Assembly: GCA_033239525.1 (NCBI GenBank)
Contig: BSYO01000003.1
Span: 26,963,540 to 27,027,539 of the forward strand
Source: Nepenthes gracilis
Taxonomy: Eukaryota; Streptophyta; Magnoliopsida; Caryophyllales; Nepenthaceae
Direction of reading: 5' to 3'
Length of the DNA stretch: 64,000 bases
How positions within the stretch are numbered: position 1 is the stretch's first letter; each line of letters opens with the position of its first letter. Position numbers and translations under genes: made by a program. Shown here one piece after another: positions 9,090-21,157 of the stretch. The notes below the pieces were generated by a model. It saw only the letters and a list, made by a program, of their open reading frames with translations. It ran no database searches and was not told the origin of the DNA.

Positions 9090-10534
9090 TTTTATTTTAC
9101 CAAATTAAAACAAACATGCGAATGAATGCACACAAATGGGCGAATACGTACCTGGGTTTCCTATTGGAAGTAGCGTTTGAGGTAGATCGCGTTCCACGTT
9201 CACAGGACCAACTTTCCATCCTGGTTTCGGAGTTTGTATGCTCCGTTTTGCAGGACGACTGAGACCAAGAAAGGCCCTTCCCAGTTAGGGGAGAGCTTGT
9301 TGCGGCAGGCCAGCTTCCCTGTGGCCTCGACGCATCATAGGACCAAGTCCCCAACATCGAATTACCAGGCTTTTACCTTTTTATTATAGTACCGGATGAC
9401 TCGGTGTTGGTAGGCTGCTGTCCACATTCTGGCGGGGTCGCGGGCTTCCTCTAGCAAGTCTAAGTGCTCCCTGATTTTCTGGGAGTTAGACTGTGGGTCG
9501 AAAGACTCCACCCTGAGATTTGGAAGCCCGATTTTGATCGGGATTACCGCTTCAGTCCTGTAACAGAAGCTGAAGGGTGTCTCGCGCGTTGGTTCCTTCG
9601 GGATTCTCCGATAAGACCAGAGGACGGATGGAAGCTCGTCAGTTCAGGAGCCCCCGACGTCCTCTAGCTTAGTCTTTAATCCGTGGAGTAGCGTTCGATT
9701 TGTGACCTCCACCTGTCCATTCGCTTGGGGGTATACCACAAATGTATGGACCAACTTGATCCCAAGGCTAGCGCAATATTTGGTGAAGCGTTTTCCTGAA
9801 AATTGGGTCCCATTGTCAGTCACTACAACCTCTGGGACGCCAAACCTGCAGACAATGCCCTGGCGAAGAAATTCCAGTGCATTGTGCTCCGTGATTTTTG
9901 CCAGTGGGACTGCCTCGACCCACTTTGTGAAGTAGTCGATGCCCGCGATGATGAACATCCTTTGCCCCGTGGCAATGGGAAATGTGCCGATAATATCAAG
10001 CCCCCATTGTGCGAAGGGCCAAGGGGCTTGAAGAGACTTCAAGTCAGCGGACGGCTGATGGTGAAGGTTGTCGTGAAGCTGGCAGCTTTCACATTTCTTC
10101 ACAAATTCAAGCGCGTCATTTTTCATCGAAGGCCAGTAATAGCCCTGCCGCATGATCTTGAATGCCAGGTTTTTTTCGCCTACGTGTGATCCGCAGATCC
10201 CGAGGTGAACTTCGCTCAGCGCATAGTCAGTCTCCTCGGGAGATAGACAGCGAAGGTACAGAGTCGAGTATCCACGACAATACAGCAGCCCATCGACTAC
10301 TGTGTACTTGCCAGCTGCCTTTTTAACTTGCTTAGCCTTTTCGGCGTCCTCTGGAAGTGATCCGTCAGCCAAGTATCTAAGGTAGGGCGTCATCCAATTT
10401 TTCGTCTCGGAAATCTGCATCGTCTCCTGTTTTTCTATGCTGGGAGCATTCAGAATCTCCCTCATGTCCCTCGAGTACTGTTCTGGGTTTTCGGCAGCGG
10501 CGGCCTGCCTTCCAGTTTTTAATTTTGGGAACAT
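9090..10534 (-). pseudogene. Integrase region of gypsy pol
   Basis: The frame 10534-9644 on the - strand encodes the integrase, which inserts the cDNA copy into the genome. The HHCC zinc module runs from HLGICGSHVGEKNL to KKCESCQ. The catalytic core has WGLDIIG, VVTDNGTQF and the Glu-bearing NGQVEVTNR, so the D,D,E residues are all present. A frameshift near 9650 moves the C-terminal part into another frame, which runs down to about 9100 (WSYRRIPKEPTRETPF, then KLSPNWEGPF). Extra stops in that tail break it. The upstream frame change from RNase H lies near 10530. Confidence 0.85.
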
Positions 10535-11932
10535 GAACTAGGGTCAGTTTGTCGAAACCCTGGACAGCCTCCCTTGCCTTTGCTAGGTACTTGGCCAAGT
10601 AAGGGTTGTTTGCCTCAAAACCCCCGTTAACCTGGTTGACGATTAGTTCAGAGTCGTTGTAAACCGCCAGCCTCTTGGCAGAGCACTCATTCGCTAATCG
10701 TAAGCCGGCTAACAGGGCTTCGTACTCGGTGACGTTGTTGGTCGCCGGGAAGTCAAGTTTGAGGGAATATTTAACCTCGAATCCATCAAGGGTCGTAAGG
10801 ACCACCCCTGCTCTGCTGCCAGTGTCCGTGGACGATCCGTCCACATGGAGTACCCATTCTGGAATTTCGTCTGACTGTTCTGCATTTTCTGCGGGCTGTT
10901 CCTTGTAAATTGGGGTCGTGTCTCAACAATAAAGTCGGCCAGAGCCTGCGCTTTTATGACAGGTCTGGGCCTGAATTCTATGTTGAACTCACCTAATTCG
11001 ATAGCCCACTTCACCAACCGTCTAGAAACGCCGGGTTTCTGGAGCATACTTTTCAACGGCTGGTCAGTGAGGACCACTATGCGATGCGCCTGAAAGTATG
11101 GCCTCAACTTTCACGCAGCGAAGATAAGTGCTAGGGCCATTTTTTCCGCGCATGGATAGCGTGTTTCTGGGCCGGTCAATGTTTTGCTCACATAGTAGAC
11201 CGGCTGCTGGATATCGAATTCCTGGCGCACGAGGACGGAGCTGAGGGACACTTCTGACACCGCCAGGTAAAGGTACAGCTCCTCTCTGTCTTTGGGTGAT
11301 GCTAGCAATGGTGGGCTGGCTAGATACTGCTTCAATTCATTGAAGGCAGTCTGACAGTCAGCCGTCCACTGGAATCCGTTGGATTTTGTCCCTCCCAGGG
11401 CTTTAAAGAAGGGCAAGTACTTGTTACAAGACTTCGTGAGGAAGCGGGACAAAGCTGCTAGCCGCCCAGTCAATCGCTGGACATCTTTGATATTCCGTGA
11501 GGGAGCCATGTCACGGAGGGCATTGATCTTTTCTGGGTTTGCCTTGATTCCCCGCTGGGAGACGATGAAACCCAAGAACTTCCCGGAGGCCACCCCGAAG
11601 ACACACTTGGCTGGATTCAGCTTCATTTGATGCTGGCGGAGCACCTCAAACGATTCTTCTAGGTCGCGTATGTGGTCGTCAGTAACTCTGCTCTTGACGA
11701 GCATGTCGTCGACGTAGACCTCCATGTTGCGACCAATCTGTTTTTCGAACATCTTGTTGACCAGTCGCTGGTAAGTTGCTCCAACGTTTTTCAGTCCAAA
11801 GGGTATCATTTTGTAGCAGTAGGTGCCCTGGTCCGTCATGAACGAGGTATGCTCCTCGTCCTCCGGACTCATTCGAATCTGGTTGTAACCTGAATAGGCG
11901 TCCATAAAGCTTAACAGCTCATGTCCAGCCAT
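10377..11932 (-). pseudogene. Reverse transcriptase and RNase H region of gypsy pol
   Basis: The frame 11932-11111 carries the RT palm and thumb: MDAYSGYNQI, PFGLKNVGATYQRLV and the catalytic YVDDMLVKS box, then the connection and first RNase H motifs (YYVSKTLTGPETRYP). It stops at 11111 in a TGA where relatives have Arg, so CGA to TGA is likely. The same frame resumes at 11107 (LRPYFQAHRIVVLTDQ). A second RNase H-like segment follows after a frameshift (10844-10377, MDGSSTDTGSRAGVVL). The first part of RT lies above 11932 and contains two stops and a one-base deletion near 11938. Function is lost. Confidence 0.85.
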
Positions 11933-12912
11933 GGAGTAACCAATAGGTCAATCCTGGGCAAGGGAAAACTGTCTTTCAGGCAGGCCTTATTGACGTCGGT
12001 AAAATCGACTCATATTCGCCATTTTTCGTTGCTCTTTTTAACCAGGACGACATTCAAAAGCCAATCTGGATACTAGATTTTTCTAATAAATCCACCGTCC
12101 AGTAACTTTTTCACCTCCTCTCGGATGGCGATCAGCTTCTCTATGGAGTGGTTTCTCCACCTTTGTCTGACCGGCTTCCGACCAGGATCGAGGCCCAACT
12201 TGTGGACCATCACCTCATCCAAAATACCGGGCATGTCTGCGGGAGTCCACACAAATATGTCGGCGTTCCGTTGCAGGAATGCAATCAGTTTAATGCTCAG
12301 TGTGCCAGTGAGTGAGCTGCCAATCTGCACACACTTTTTCGGTTCCTTCTGATTCAGTGGGACCAGATCCGTGACTTCGCTAGACTGCGCTTGCTGCAGG
12401 GTGGTCTCGTCTCGATGATCGAGTTCTCCCACCGTGCCAGGGCTGCCGCTAGGGGCAATATGAGACATGTAGCATGTCCGCCCGATTATTTGGTCACCCA
12501 GCACCTCTCCCACACCGTAAGGTGTTAGGAACTTTATTTTGAGGTGCGGAATTGAGGTGACCGCCCCAAACGATGTCAGGCACGGCCTGCCTAGTATCGC
12601 GTTATAAACAGAGGGCAGATCAACTACTAGAAAGGTGAGCGTGCGACTTGCTGTTTTCGGATAGATACCCTGGGTGACTTCCAATTAGATTGTCCCTTGA
12701 ACAGGCACCGGTTCGTTGTCAAGGCCATACAGTGGACCTTCAGCGGGCTTTAACTGGTTCTTTTTTAGGCCTAACTTAAAGAAGGCATCCAAGTAAAGCA
12801 AATCTTTAGAACTTTCATTATCGATAAAGACTCGTTTCAGCTGGTAGTCCACACTACTATACTTTCATCGAAGCTAATTGTATTATCTATTGTGGCTGCT
12901 TCTTCCTCCCAG
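11933..12912 (-). pseudogene. Aspartic protease and start of RT of gypsy pol
   Basis: Reading leftwards from about 12830, DNESSKDLLYLDAF is a retropepsin active-site region. It departs from the usual D-S/T-G and matches the DxGSS style of Tat-like elements. GTI, then a stop (TAA) at 12685-12687, then YNAILGRPCLTSFGAV continue the protease. RT begins with KPVRQRWRNHS and KLLDGGFIRKI, is broken by TAG at ~12073-12075 (usually Gln) and again by TGA near 12009, then runs into DFTDVNKAC and FPLPRID. Confidence 0.75.
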
Positions 12913-12913
12913 T

Positions 12914-14244
12914 CTACTGCTCCTTGCTGTCAGCCGGGTTCTTGGCAGGTCTGGTGGTGACCATATTAACCACCCCCGCCGTGACCCTGTTTCGGGGTGG
13001 AGAAGGCTCCTCGCTTTCTCCTGCCGCCGCTCCAGAATTCTGCCCAGGCCTCTTGACGAATCGGGTGAAATGTCCCCTACGAATCAGCTCTTCCATTTCC
13101 TTCTGCAACGTCTTGCAGTCTTCAGTTGAATGCCCAGCAGAACGGTGGAAGTCACAATACTTTAACTGATTTCCAGAGTCCTTCAGCGGTTTCAAACATT
13201 TCAGAAACTTTTCTCCACGGATCTGCATGAGGACATTGGAGCGCGTGTCCGTCAAAGGTGTGAAACTGGTGGGCCCGTAGTCGCTGCGTTCTAGGGGCCC
13301 AGTCCAGCGCTGCTTTTGGCGAGAGTGTTCTTCACCACTGTACTTTCTCTTCCTTTCACCAGGGAACAATCGAGGCTGATCCGCCCGTTCTGGACGTTTT
13401 GCCTCATTGGCCTCCTCTGCCGCATCGTAGGCCCGAGTGATGGATTCCGCCTCTCGAAAAGTCTGAGGGTTTTTGTGGGCCAGATGCTTGAAAAAGTCAC
13501 CGTAAGTCAGCACTGAGATGAAACTGCCCAACTTTATCTCCACTGTAATCTTGAGAATCCTTCTGGCCTCCGCCACGAAACGATCCAGAAATCGTGTTGG
13601 GTTCTCTCCCGGTTTTTGCTTTATGTGGGAGAGATGCCACAGCTGCTTCTCTTCCCTTCGGCTCGAGGTGTACTAAGCCAGGAAGAGATCCGTGAGCTCA
13701 CAGAAATTGCTGATGGTGCCTGAAGGGAGGTGATGGAACCAGATTCTGGCATCTCCCTTCAGCGTGAGCGGAAAACAGCTACACATTGCTGAGTCTTCTA
13801 GCCCTTGTAGACTCAGATGGGTACGAAAGTGATCCAGGCGGTCAACCGGATCACTGCCCCCATCGTATAAGTCAAGGGACGGCATCTTGAACTTGGTTAG
13901 CAATGGACGGTTCAGGATCTCCGCAGTAAAAGGAGATCGGTCGAAGTAGATGGCGTGCTCCTCGTCTTGGAACATGCGGTTCCATATTTTGTCCACTCGC
14001 GGATCGACGCGAGCGGCGTTTGCTGATCGTTTGGAGTTGAAGTAATCCCTCAACTCCGTCTTGTCCCTGGAGGGTTCAGCAGCCGGTCGGCTACTGCCTC
14101 CAATGCATCTGGCAGTCCTAGAGGCTCTCTCCTGGACTGCGTTGTTATCTTCTGCCCGAGAGTATCGGGGATTTCTTCTCTCTGGGCTTTCTGGTAGAGA
14201 CGTGCTCCCGGAGCGTTCTTCGGGCCTGTTTTAGCCAGGAACAT
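12914..14244 (-). pseudogene. gag region of the gypsy element
   Basis: Gag is the RNA-packaging capsid protein. The N-terminal piece starts at ATG 14244. A frameshift near 14050 leads to the frame 14053-13673 (FKMPSLDLYDGGSDPVDRLD, then LTLKGDARIWFHHLP). A TAG at 13673-13675, where relatives have Gln, interrupts it. The same frame continues to 12914 with the retrotrans-gag end and a knuckle-like YCDFHRSAGHSTEDC. Apart from the early frameshift and the single stop, Gag is readable. Confidence 0.85.
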
Positions 14245-14263
14245 GGGAAGTTATCCCACCGAA

Positions 14264-15368
14264 AACAAAGCAGGAGGTCAGTGTGCCGGCGGAAAGTTAT
14301 CCCACCGAAAATACTCCGACGCTCAAGTCAATCAAACAGTCTTCGAAAGAAAGAAACTGAAACTGAGAAAAAGAGAGAGACAGAAAGAGTATTTTTTTTC
14401 CAGATGAAAGAGAGAGACGTGAGGTCTTCTTGAATCTGGGAGGTGGGAAGGCAGTAAACGGCCGTGAAAGGTGCACTCGTTTGCCTTAGGGTTGCTCGTG
14501 AATGTGTTTGCGTTGGCCGTTCTGAGAGTTTCAGTAGCCGAGAGAGCAGTTTACTGAAAGCACTTGTTTGTGTTACAGAAAGCGTAAGCAATTAGAGAGA
14601 GTAATCGAAAGTGTGCGTAATTGAGAGCGTGCCTTGAACGATGAATCGAGGGTTTCTTTTGTGGTTGAGAGGACAATCCTCCTTCTTTGGAAGGAGTGAT
14701 TGCCCCATGATCTATTTGGCCGGCTTTGCCTTTTGGGCGATACCGAGTTGCTGTTCGTGAAGGATAGTTTCCTTATGGGGCGGCCAACAGCTTTCCAAAT
14801 CGGACACTTTTCTTCTGTGCATGTTACCGTTGGAGAGCCCGGGTTGGCAAAGATTTGGAGAAATTTGGCGCCTTCCTTATATGGGAGGCGCCAATATTGC
14901 AAATGTCCTTTTTGGTACCAGTTGGGATTGTGAAAAATCCCTGAAAAGCCGTTGTTGGCCTTTTGATGATTTGTTGGCCTAAACGGACCAGGCCTGTTAC
15001 TATAGAAAAGCCTCCTCTGGGCCCAAAGTGCAGCACGCGGATGGTCAACGTTTGAGTTGACCGTCTGGGTGCGTGTTGGCCACCCTCTTGGAGGATGCCG
15101 GGAGGTCCGTTATTAGCCGCCTGATGGGCCGTGGACTCGAATAGACCATGCTCATTACTGTAAAAAAGCCTCTTTGGGGCCCAACGCATTAACGTGGGCC
15201 AACGCGTTTGAATTGACCGCCGCAGGCGAGTTGCCGCCTGACGGCAATGCCAACGTTGACCGTCTTTGCGGGCTTTTCGATTTTGGGCATTTCTCCAACC
15301 TAGTTAGAGTGTTGATCCTTTTTTGGCCTCCGATTGACTTTTGGGGCTTAAGAATAATGATATCATCA
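14264..15368 (-). repeat. 5' LTR of the Tat-like element, inner end deleted
   Basis: This copy aligns with 4626-5742. It lacks the ~97 bp that begin the left copy (TGATGCGTCTCTGG to CACCACTAAA) and so lacks the LTR/PBS junction. Homology resumes at AACAAAGCAGGAGG. The outer end reads ATATCATCA and then AT-rich host DNA. Between about 15180 and 15340 it shows many 1-5 base losses relative to other copies. Confidence 0.85.
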
Positions 15369-15413
15369 AAATATATTATTAGAATTTAAATAAATATTAA
15401 AACTTAAAAATTA

Positions 15414-15451
<38 letters not shown>

Positions 15452-18400
15452 ATAATACCAATTTTACATAAAAATTTTTCAATTAAATGCATATTTATAT
15501 AATATTCTAATCTAACATTATAATTTTTGAAACATTTTATATTTAAGATATCCATATATAAATATAATTATTTAAAAAAATACTTAAAAATAAAAAACAT
15601 CTATCAAACTGTCGTTGAATTAATTAATTTGTAGTTAAGCCATTGCCGTTTATTTGCTTCATCACAACGTAATATAGTTGAAATTAATGCTCAAATTGAT
15701 ATAACAGTCTCAGACTTGAATTGGATTAGAATAAGAAAACTTATTAAGTCAATATGACAAAATATCACGTTACTCTTAATATTTTGTTATATGAGAATAT
15801 TAAATAGGGAGAAACTGACACTTGGATATTGTCTATTTTTCTTAATCATTAAGTTAGTTTTCATTTATTTGGAGACATTACCAGGTTAATTAGCATTTAT
15901 GACAATGCACTTTTAGGAAGTAATATTGTTTATATAATGGTCAATTTTTTTAACAAAAAATCATTTTTATTTCTTAAGATTTAGATTATTTGTTAAATAT
16001 TTATATAAATTTTGTTATAGGTCTAAACTGATTCTATTAAACGTCTTCACGTTTGATTACATGTACACTATCTGTTTGTTAGTAATTAACCTCCCCATGT
16101 GTGCACTGTTAGTAATGGTTGAGTTTGTTACAATTGAGTTTGTTAACTGTCCTACTGACCACATATTAGTATTACTGTATAAAACCAACTACTGTATTGG
16201 GTAGAGATATGAAAAAAAATATTACTTGTCTACTTTTTACTCGTCTCTCACTCTTTCCCTCTCTCTGTGTCGATCTGCCTTTCTTCTTTGCTCTTCTATC
16301 CCTCTATTTCTCCTCTGTTTTCCCCCTACCTCTGTTAGAACTTTTCCATTTTTCTTTCTTCTTTCCCTGAAAGTTCGCGATCTTATTGTTCCTTTTTTCC
16401 AAAAGTCCTCAAAGGTACTGTTTGCGACAGGTTGCATGCATCAAAATATAGTACCATGTTATCATATGACCCAATGCAAAATCTAATTTTCCCCTCAACT
16501 CAGTTGAATTGTTATTGTATATAATGGACTGTTTGCTTACAGTAAGAAAAAGGAAAGGATATTCTGCTGCCTCTCATCGTTGCTTCTCTCTCTCTCTCTC
16601 TAACATTTTCCTCATCTACCTCTCTGTCTCACGTCTCTCCCCTTATCCCTTCTTTCTCTCCCCGTGGTGTTTTCCTCTTTTTTTCTATTTTTCCCTGCTA
16701 AACTCCCCTTTCGTCGTCTTCTTCTCTGATTTCATCTTCTTCTGTCATTCGTCGGTGCCAGCTCCCTCTAATCTTTTTTCTTGGCTAAATCCTCTAATTG
16801 TGGCCGTTCATGCAATAGACTTGTCAAAAGGCTAAATAGTTGGAGATTTTCAAACATTGATAATGCGAACCAGCTCCCTCGATAAAGCCATGTAGAATTT
16901 CTCCAATAACAACATATAAATAGTACTTGTATTAACAAAAATGCGTAAACCACATAAACAATATCATCTCAAACTAACCCAAAAAGTGAAAAAGATAAGA
17001 TGACATAAATATTAAGATAAATGTACTACCTGCATCCACAAGCAAGCAATGGCCATGGGAACAGCAAGAAACATTACTTACAAATTGACTATCATTAGTA
17101 CACTAATGATACCCACAAGTTGTATCGTTGTTGAAGCGAACCCACCAAGTTTTGAAACAATATTGAGATCTAAGACATTTTGTTCGGTAGATACCTAAGA
17201 GTAAAAATATAAAATATAAGCATAAGTAGAAATATTTTAGATTTTTTTATTTAAAAAAAATGAAATATCAAAAGTTCAATTCTATTAAAGAAATACCCTT
17301 AAAATATTTTTAATGATATAATATCTTATCTATATTTGGTTAGTTTTTTAGTAAAAGAGAAACGGAGATAAAAATTTGATATATATATATATATTAGTTA
17401 ATGAGGTTAATAACTAATAATGTAAATAATGTGAAACTTAATATTTATATCACAATTTTACATCACATATTTTACATCATATATATTTTTTGAAAAAAGA
17501 TATTGTTTTGATAAGATTAAAATATCTTATCACTATATTTATTTAGGATTAGGATCTTAGAGATAAGTTTGGGTGACTGTAAATCTTTAATTTGATATTA
17601 TCTAGTTTAGTCTATATAAATCACTAAAGTTCTTATTATATGAAAAATCAAGTAATTTTTTTATAAAATCATTATCTTTATATTTTATAATCTTGTTTGG
17701 CTAAATTGTTATATCTAAAATACTTGCCTATATTAAGGCATTTTTCTGATTTTCTATCAATTTTTAAACAAACTTAAATCATATTTTTTACAAAAAAAAA
17801 TACCTAAAGGTGAATTTAGCAAAAGTCTGAATTGTGATTTTTTTTTTTTTTTCAATCCTTGTCAAATAAACAGCTCATGTTAGGTTTTCTTGCAATAATA
17901 ATCCGAATTATTGCTTTGTTATTCTATTATAATAAAGTAGATCTTAACAAAATTGGACAGCATTTGTTTAAAAACTTTATTAGATGTGGTCTTGGTATAT
18001 GCTATTTATGGATAGGCACAATCAAAATATATTGATTAAATTTTTTGACTAGTTACATTCTTGAAGAAAAATATAATATAGACCAATTTTTATACCTTTT
18101 TTTTTTGTAAATATAATTTTAAAAAAAAATTCTCAACATCAAGTTAATTAGATATAAATTTTGTATATTTTTTGGTAATATTTATATAAGCACATATGAT
18201 TTTTTTAAATATACATTTTATCAAAAAATTAAACTTTGCCTTATTCGGTAATTAATGGACATGGGTAAGAATTTTGGTTTGATTAACCAAGCTTAGATTT
18301 TTACATGCCTCAACTCAAGCGCTGTTCATGCCTCTTTTTAGATCACAAGCATTCTAAGTCTAGTTGACTCGTATAATATTAAGTATTGAAAGAGTTTGAT

Positions 18401-18940
18401 GATATATTTATAAAGTCTATCAAATAAGACCATTTTTGGAGAGCTAACCTCATCGATATTCGGTATTATATAGCAATAAGTCATTTATTTTTACATTTTG
18501 ATCAATCTTCATGACTAATTCTAGTTACTCGACCGTATGGATTTCATGCAAATTATAGGTGGCGGCAATGGTACTGAGGTAGGGATAGTGGTGGGGTGAT
18601 GGTGATGGTGGGGACATAACAATGACAAGTAGGGGTGGCGGTTGGGTGAAAAGGGTTGAGGATTAGGGTTTTTTCGTTTCTTCTCACTTTTCAAACTTGT
18701 TTGGCTGTTTAACAAAAACCCCACTTGAAAAGATAAAGTTTCAACAGAAAAAATATCAAGATTGGTTTGATAGACAAACTACATGCCATCACAACACCAC
18801 CACTGAGAAAAAAACACCAAACCATCATAGTACCTAGGAACTCTGATATTCCCACATAATCCCAAGGAGAAGCACAGTCTCAACCCAAAATAGTATTGGT
18901 TTTTTGGTTAGTTTTTTATAGATATCCCAACAAATGTAAA
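15369..18940. other. AT-rich intergenic DNA
   Basis: No gene is supported. There is a (TA)n run at 15420-15450 and C/T-rich stretches at 16230-16360 and 16570-16770. The open frames in the C/T-rich parts (for example 16226-16486 and 16509-16835) are Ser/Leu/Phe-rich from composition. The rest is A/T-rich with many homopolymer runs. Confidence 0.6.
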
Positions 18941-18941
18941 G

Positions 18942-19775
18942 TCATTGGAAGATCATACGGGATTCGTGCGAGGATCAAAGTGTTCAAACACGAAGTGCGT
19001 GCGCTAAATCAATTGGAAGGCAAACCGGTTATACAAGCCGATGTGTAGACTTGTTGTGAAGACTGGAGGACAGATTGGAGTAGGAACAAAGGGGCAACCA
19101 GATCTAAGTCGAGGTCGAGGGGAGACCAGGCAGAGCCAAATCCGAAAGGAAACCGGACGGAGAGGCTAAAGACCAACCAAACTGTCTAACCCGAAAGCCG
19201 ACCAAACTGTTGATTCAGAAAGCTTACTGGACTCCAGGGTCAAAGGGGCGACCAAACTGCTTATGTTGAAGGATGGCCGATTGCCAATCCTAGTTACCTA
19301 AATTGCAAAAACAGGGGAAATGCATTTTTTGGAGCGCGGGGAATGCGCTTTGGACCAGAAGTCATTATAAAGCGCGCAAAGCGTTTTAGGATTAGATAAA
19401 CACACCAGAAACGGTGAAATGTGAGACTTTCTCCAAACGCTTGTAAAATTATAGAGTAGAGAGTGCAGCCCGTGATAAAAGAATGAAAGAAAAGAAAGAA
19501 AAAGTTTTTCTTATTCTTACTATGGAGTTTCTTACTTTGTTTAGAGTTGGTTAATGGTAATTTATTTCGATGGTTTGTATAACCAAATTTTACATAGTAG
19601 AGATTTTTCGAAATTTATCATGTAATTTTTTTTAATTGAAAATGATTTTTCACGTTAAAAAGTGTTATATATTGTTATCTTTTTTATACTCACAATTTTG
19701 ATAGCTAACAACCGACGAGAGTTTCAGTTTGTTCCGCTATACTGATTGTATTTATCCGGTCCAAAATTCCCAACA
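18942..19775 (+). mobile_element. Copia-like LTR remnant (probable solo LTR)
   Basis: An island of normal GC in AT-rich DNA. It starts near CATTGGAAGATCATACGGG, where a copia LTR would begin TGTTGGAAGATC. It ends with CCAAAATTCCCAACA, a standard copia LTR end. Just before the end is CGACGAGAGTTTCAGTTTGT, then a T-rich tail. No primer-binding site (TGGTATCAGAGC) follows, and no coding sequence is next to it. No matching target duplication was found, so the left boundary is uncertain. Confidence 0.5.
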
Positions 19776-20771
19776 AATATACTGCTGTAGCTTCGGCAAT
19801 TGCCTCACTTGGTGCAGCATACTGTAGCTTGAATCATTAGGATGGCATCAACAAAAACCCATTAGCAGACTCAATCATTGAAGCTGCTTGGTCCACATTA
19901 ACAGTACAAAAATGTTATTTACAAATCACCAGCAAGGTTGCAATAAACCGCAATAGAATGCAACGAACAAAAGGGAGGTCTCTGAACTCTAAAGGCATAA
20001 AAATTGATTAAAGGAAGCTGGTATATGACTCTATCGACTGATACATATTCTACTTTGTTAACCCCTCCTAATGTCTAACGTAAAACTTTGTCCAAAGAGA
20101 TTTCGGTCAATCAGGAGACAATTTATTTTTTTAAATGATTTGTGTTATATCTTTTCTAAATAAAGTAAATAGGAATCATAATAACAATGTGATGGACAAT
20201 ATTTTTCACTATAATTTCCTTTCCAATGTAAAAATGCCCAATTGATTTAATAATTTACTAATTATAAGCCCCCGATCATGTAACTCTACGACGAATTGTG
20301 CCTGAGATGCTTTTCATAACATTGCAACCATAGAACATACGGCCATGTGTTTCATTAGAAAACTTGCAGAAAACACAAAAAGAATTCAAGTGGAAAAAAA
20401 AATGAGGATACAGTCAATACTACTAAGACCCCTCGAATAGACAGCTACAGAATGAAAGCAATGAGATGAGAAAACATCATTATACCCCAATCTAAGTTGT
20501 ACCATTAAACTTTTGATGACTTCAGTCAAAAGATCATTTGTACTAATTTTATTGTAAATCTTTCATGATTACTGAAAAGCCAAGTGATGGAGTCCACATG
20601 GCATTGACAGGATGGAGTATGATGGGTTACGGCTAGTAAAGGAACCAATCTCCATGGCTGCCTGGAGATGCCAATGCCAACTAAAGTCAGAAATAATTTC
20701 AGAGACTTTTTGAATCTTGCAGTAAGCCAGTGCCCTGGTGATTCAATTAAAATGATAGAAAGTTGAAGGGC
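19776..20771. other. Intergenic DNA, no gene recognised
   Basis: A short Ala-rich + strand stretch near 19785-19960 and a 92-codon - strand frame at 20526-20804 were considered. Neither carries a motif I recognise, and neither has a convincing start and splice context. Confidence 0.4.
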
Positions 20772-21157
20772 TGATGCAAGTATAAATTTGGAGGAAGAGC
20801 CCACTTTAAAAGGACGTCATATGGGAGAGAGAACCCCCAAAATTTATAAATTAGAGGTTTTACCTTAAATTTTTCTATGTAGAACTCGCAACATTCTTCC
20901 TTCCTTTAACGGCCGCCTACCTCGGCGGCTCTCACTCTGAGATACTTCACTCCGCCCCAACATACCGTCAGCAGGTCAACTGCTTCCCGGGTAGTCTTTT
21001 TCAAGAGTCGGGGTCACTATCAACGAGAGCACCACTGATACGAGTATAAATCTGGAGGGAGAGCCCACCCCAAAAGGACACCCTATGAGAGGGAGAGCCC
21101 ACTAAATTTATAAGTTAAAAGTTCTACCTCAAACTTTTCGACATGAAACTCGCAACA
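20772..21157 (-). mobile_element. TRIM (terminal-repeat retrotransposon in miniature), complete
   Basis: Two 122-bp direct repeats, 20772-20893 and 21036-21157, flank a 142-bp internal region. On the - strand each LTR begins TGTTGCGAGTT and ends in TG..CA fashion (TATCA in the right copy, GCATCA in the left). A polypurine tract, AAAGGAAGGAAGAA, lies directly before the downstream LTR (20894-20907). The sequence right after the upstream LTR reads GTGGTGCTCTCGTTGA, which starts with the TGG expected of a primer-binding site. Total length is 386 bp and there is no coding capacity. The flanks AGGGC and TAGGC do not form a perfect 5-bp duplication. Confidence 0.8.

Larger units (their letters stand above)
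4529..15368 (-). mobile_element. Ty3/gypsy LTR retrotransposon, Tat-like, with antisense extra ORF
   Basis: Two related LTRs flank gag, protease, RT-RNase H and integrase encoded right to left, so the element lies on the - strand. The domain order PR-RT-RH-INT is that of Ty3/gypsy. The degenerate CX2H..H..C knuckle in Gag, the long gap between integrase and 3' LTR, and an extra ORF in that gap fit the Tat lineage (Grande/Retand-type). The left end starts TGATGC after AAAAT at 4524-4528. The right end reads ATCATC followed by AAAAT-like sequence, compatible with a 5-bp duplication after loss of one A. Over about 375 aligned LTR bases I count 14 differences, 12 of them transitions, so the insertion is fairly recent. 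Stops, frameshifts and loss of the primer-binding region make it non-autonomous now. Confidence 0.9.

Noticed and set aside
16226..16835. Ser/Leu/Phe-rich + strand frames
   Set aside because: They follow from pyrimidine-rich composition, with no domain and no gene structure.
19785..19960. Short Ala-rich + strand stretch suggestive of a gene fragment
   Set aside because: It contains a stop, is very short, and has no motif I can identify.
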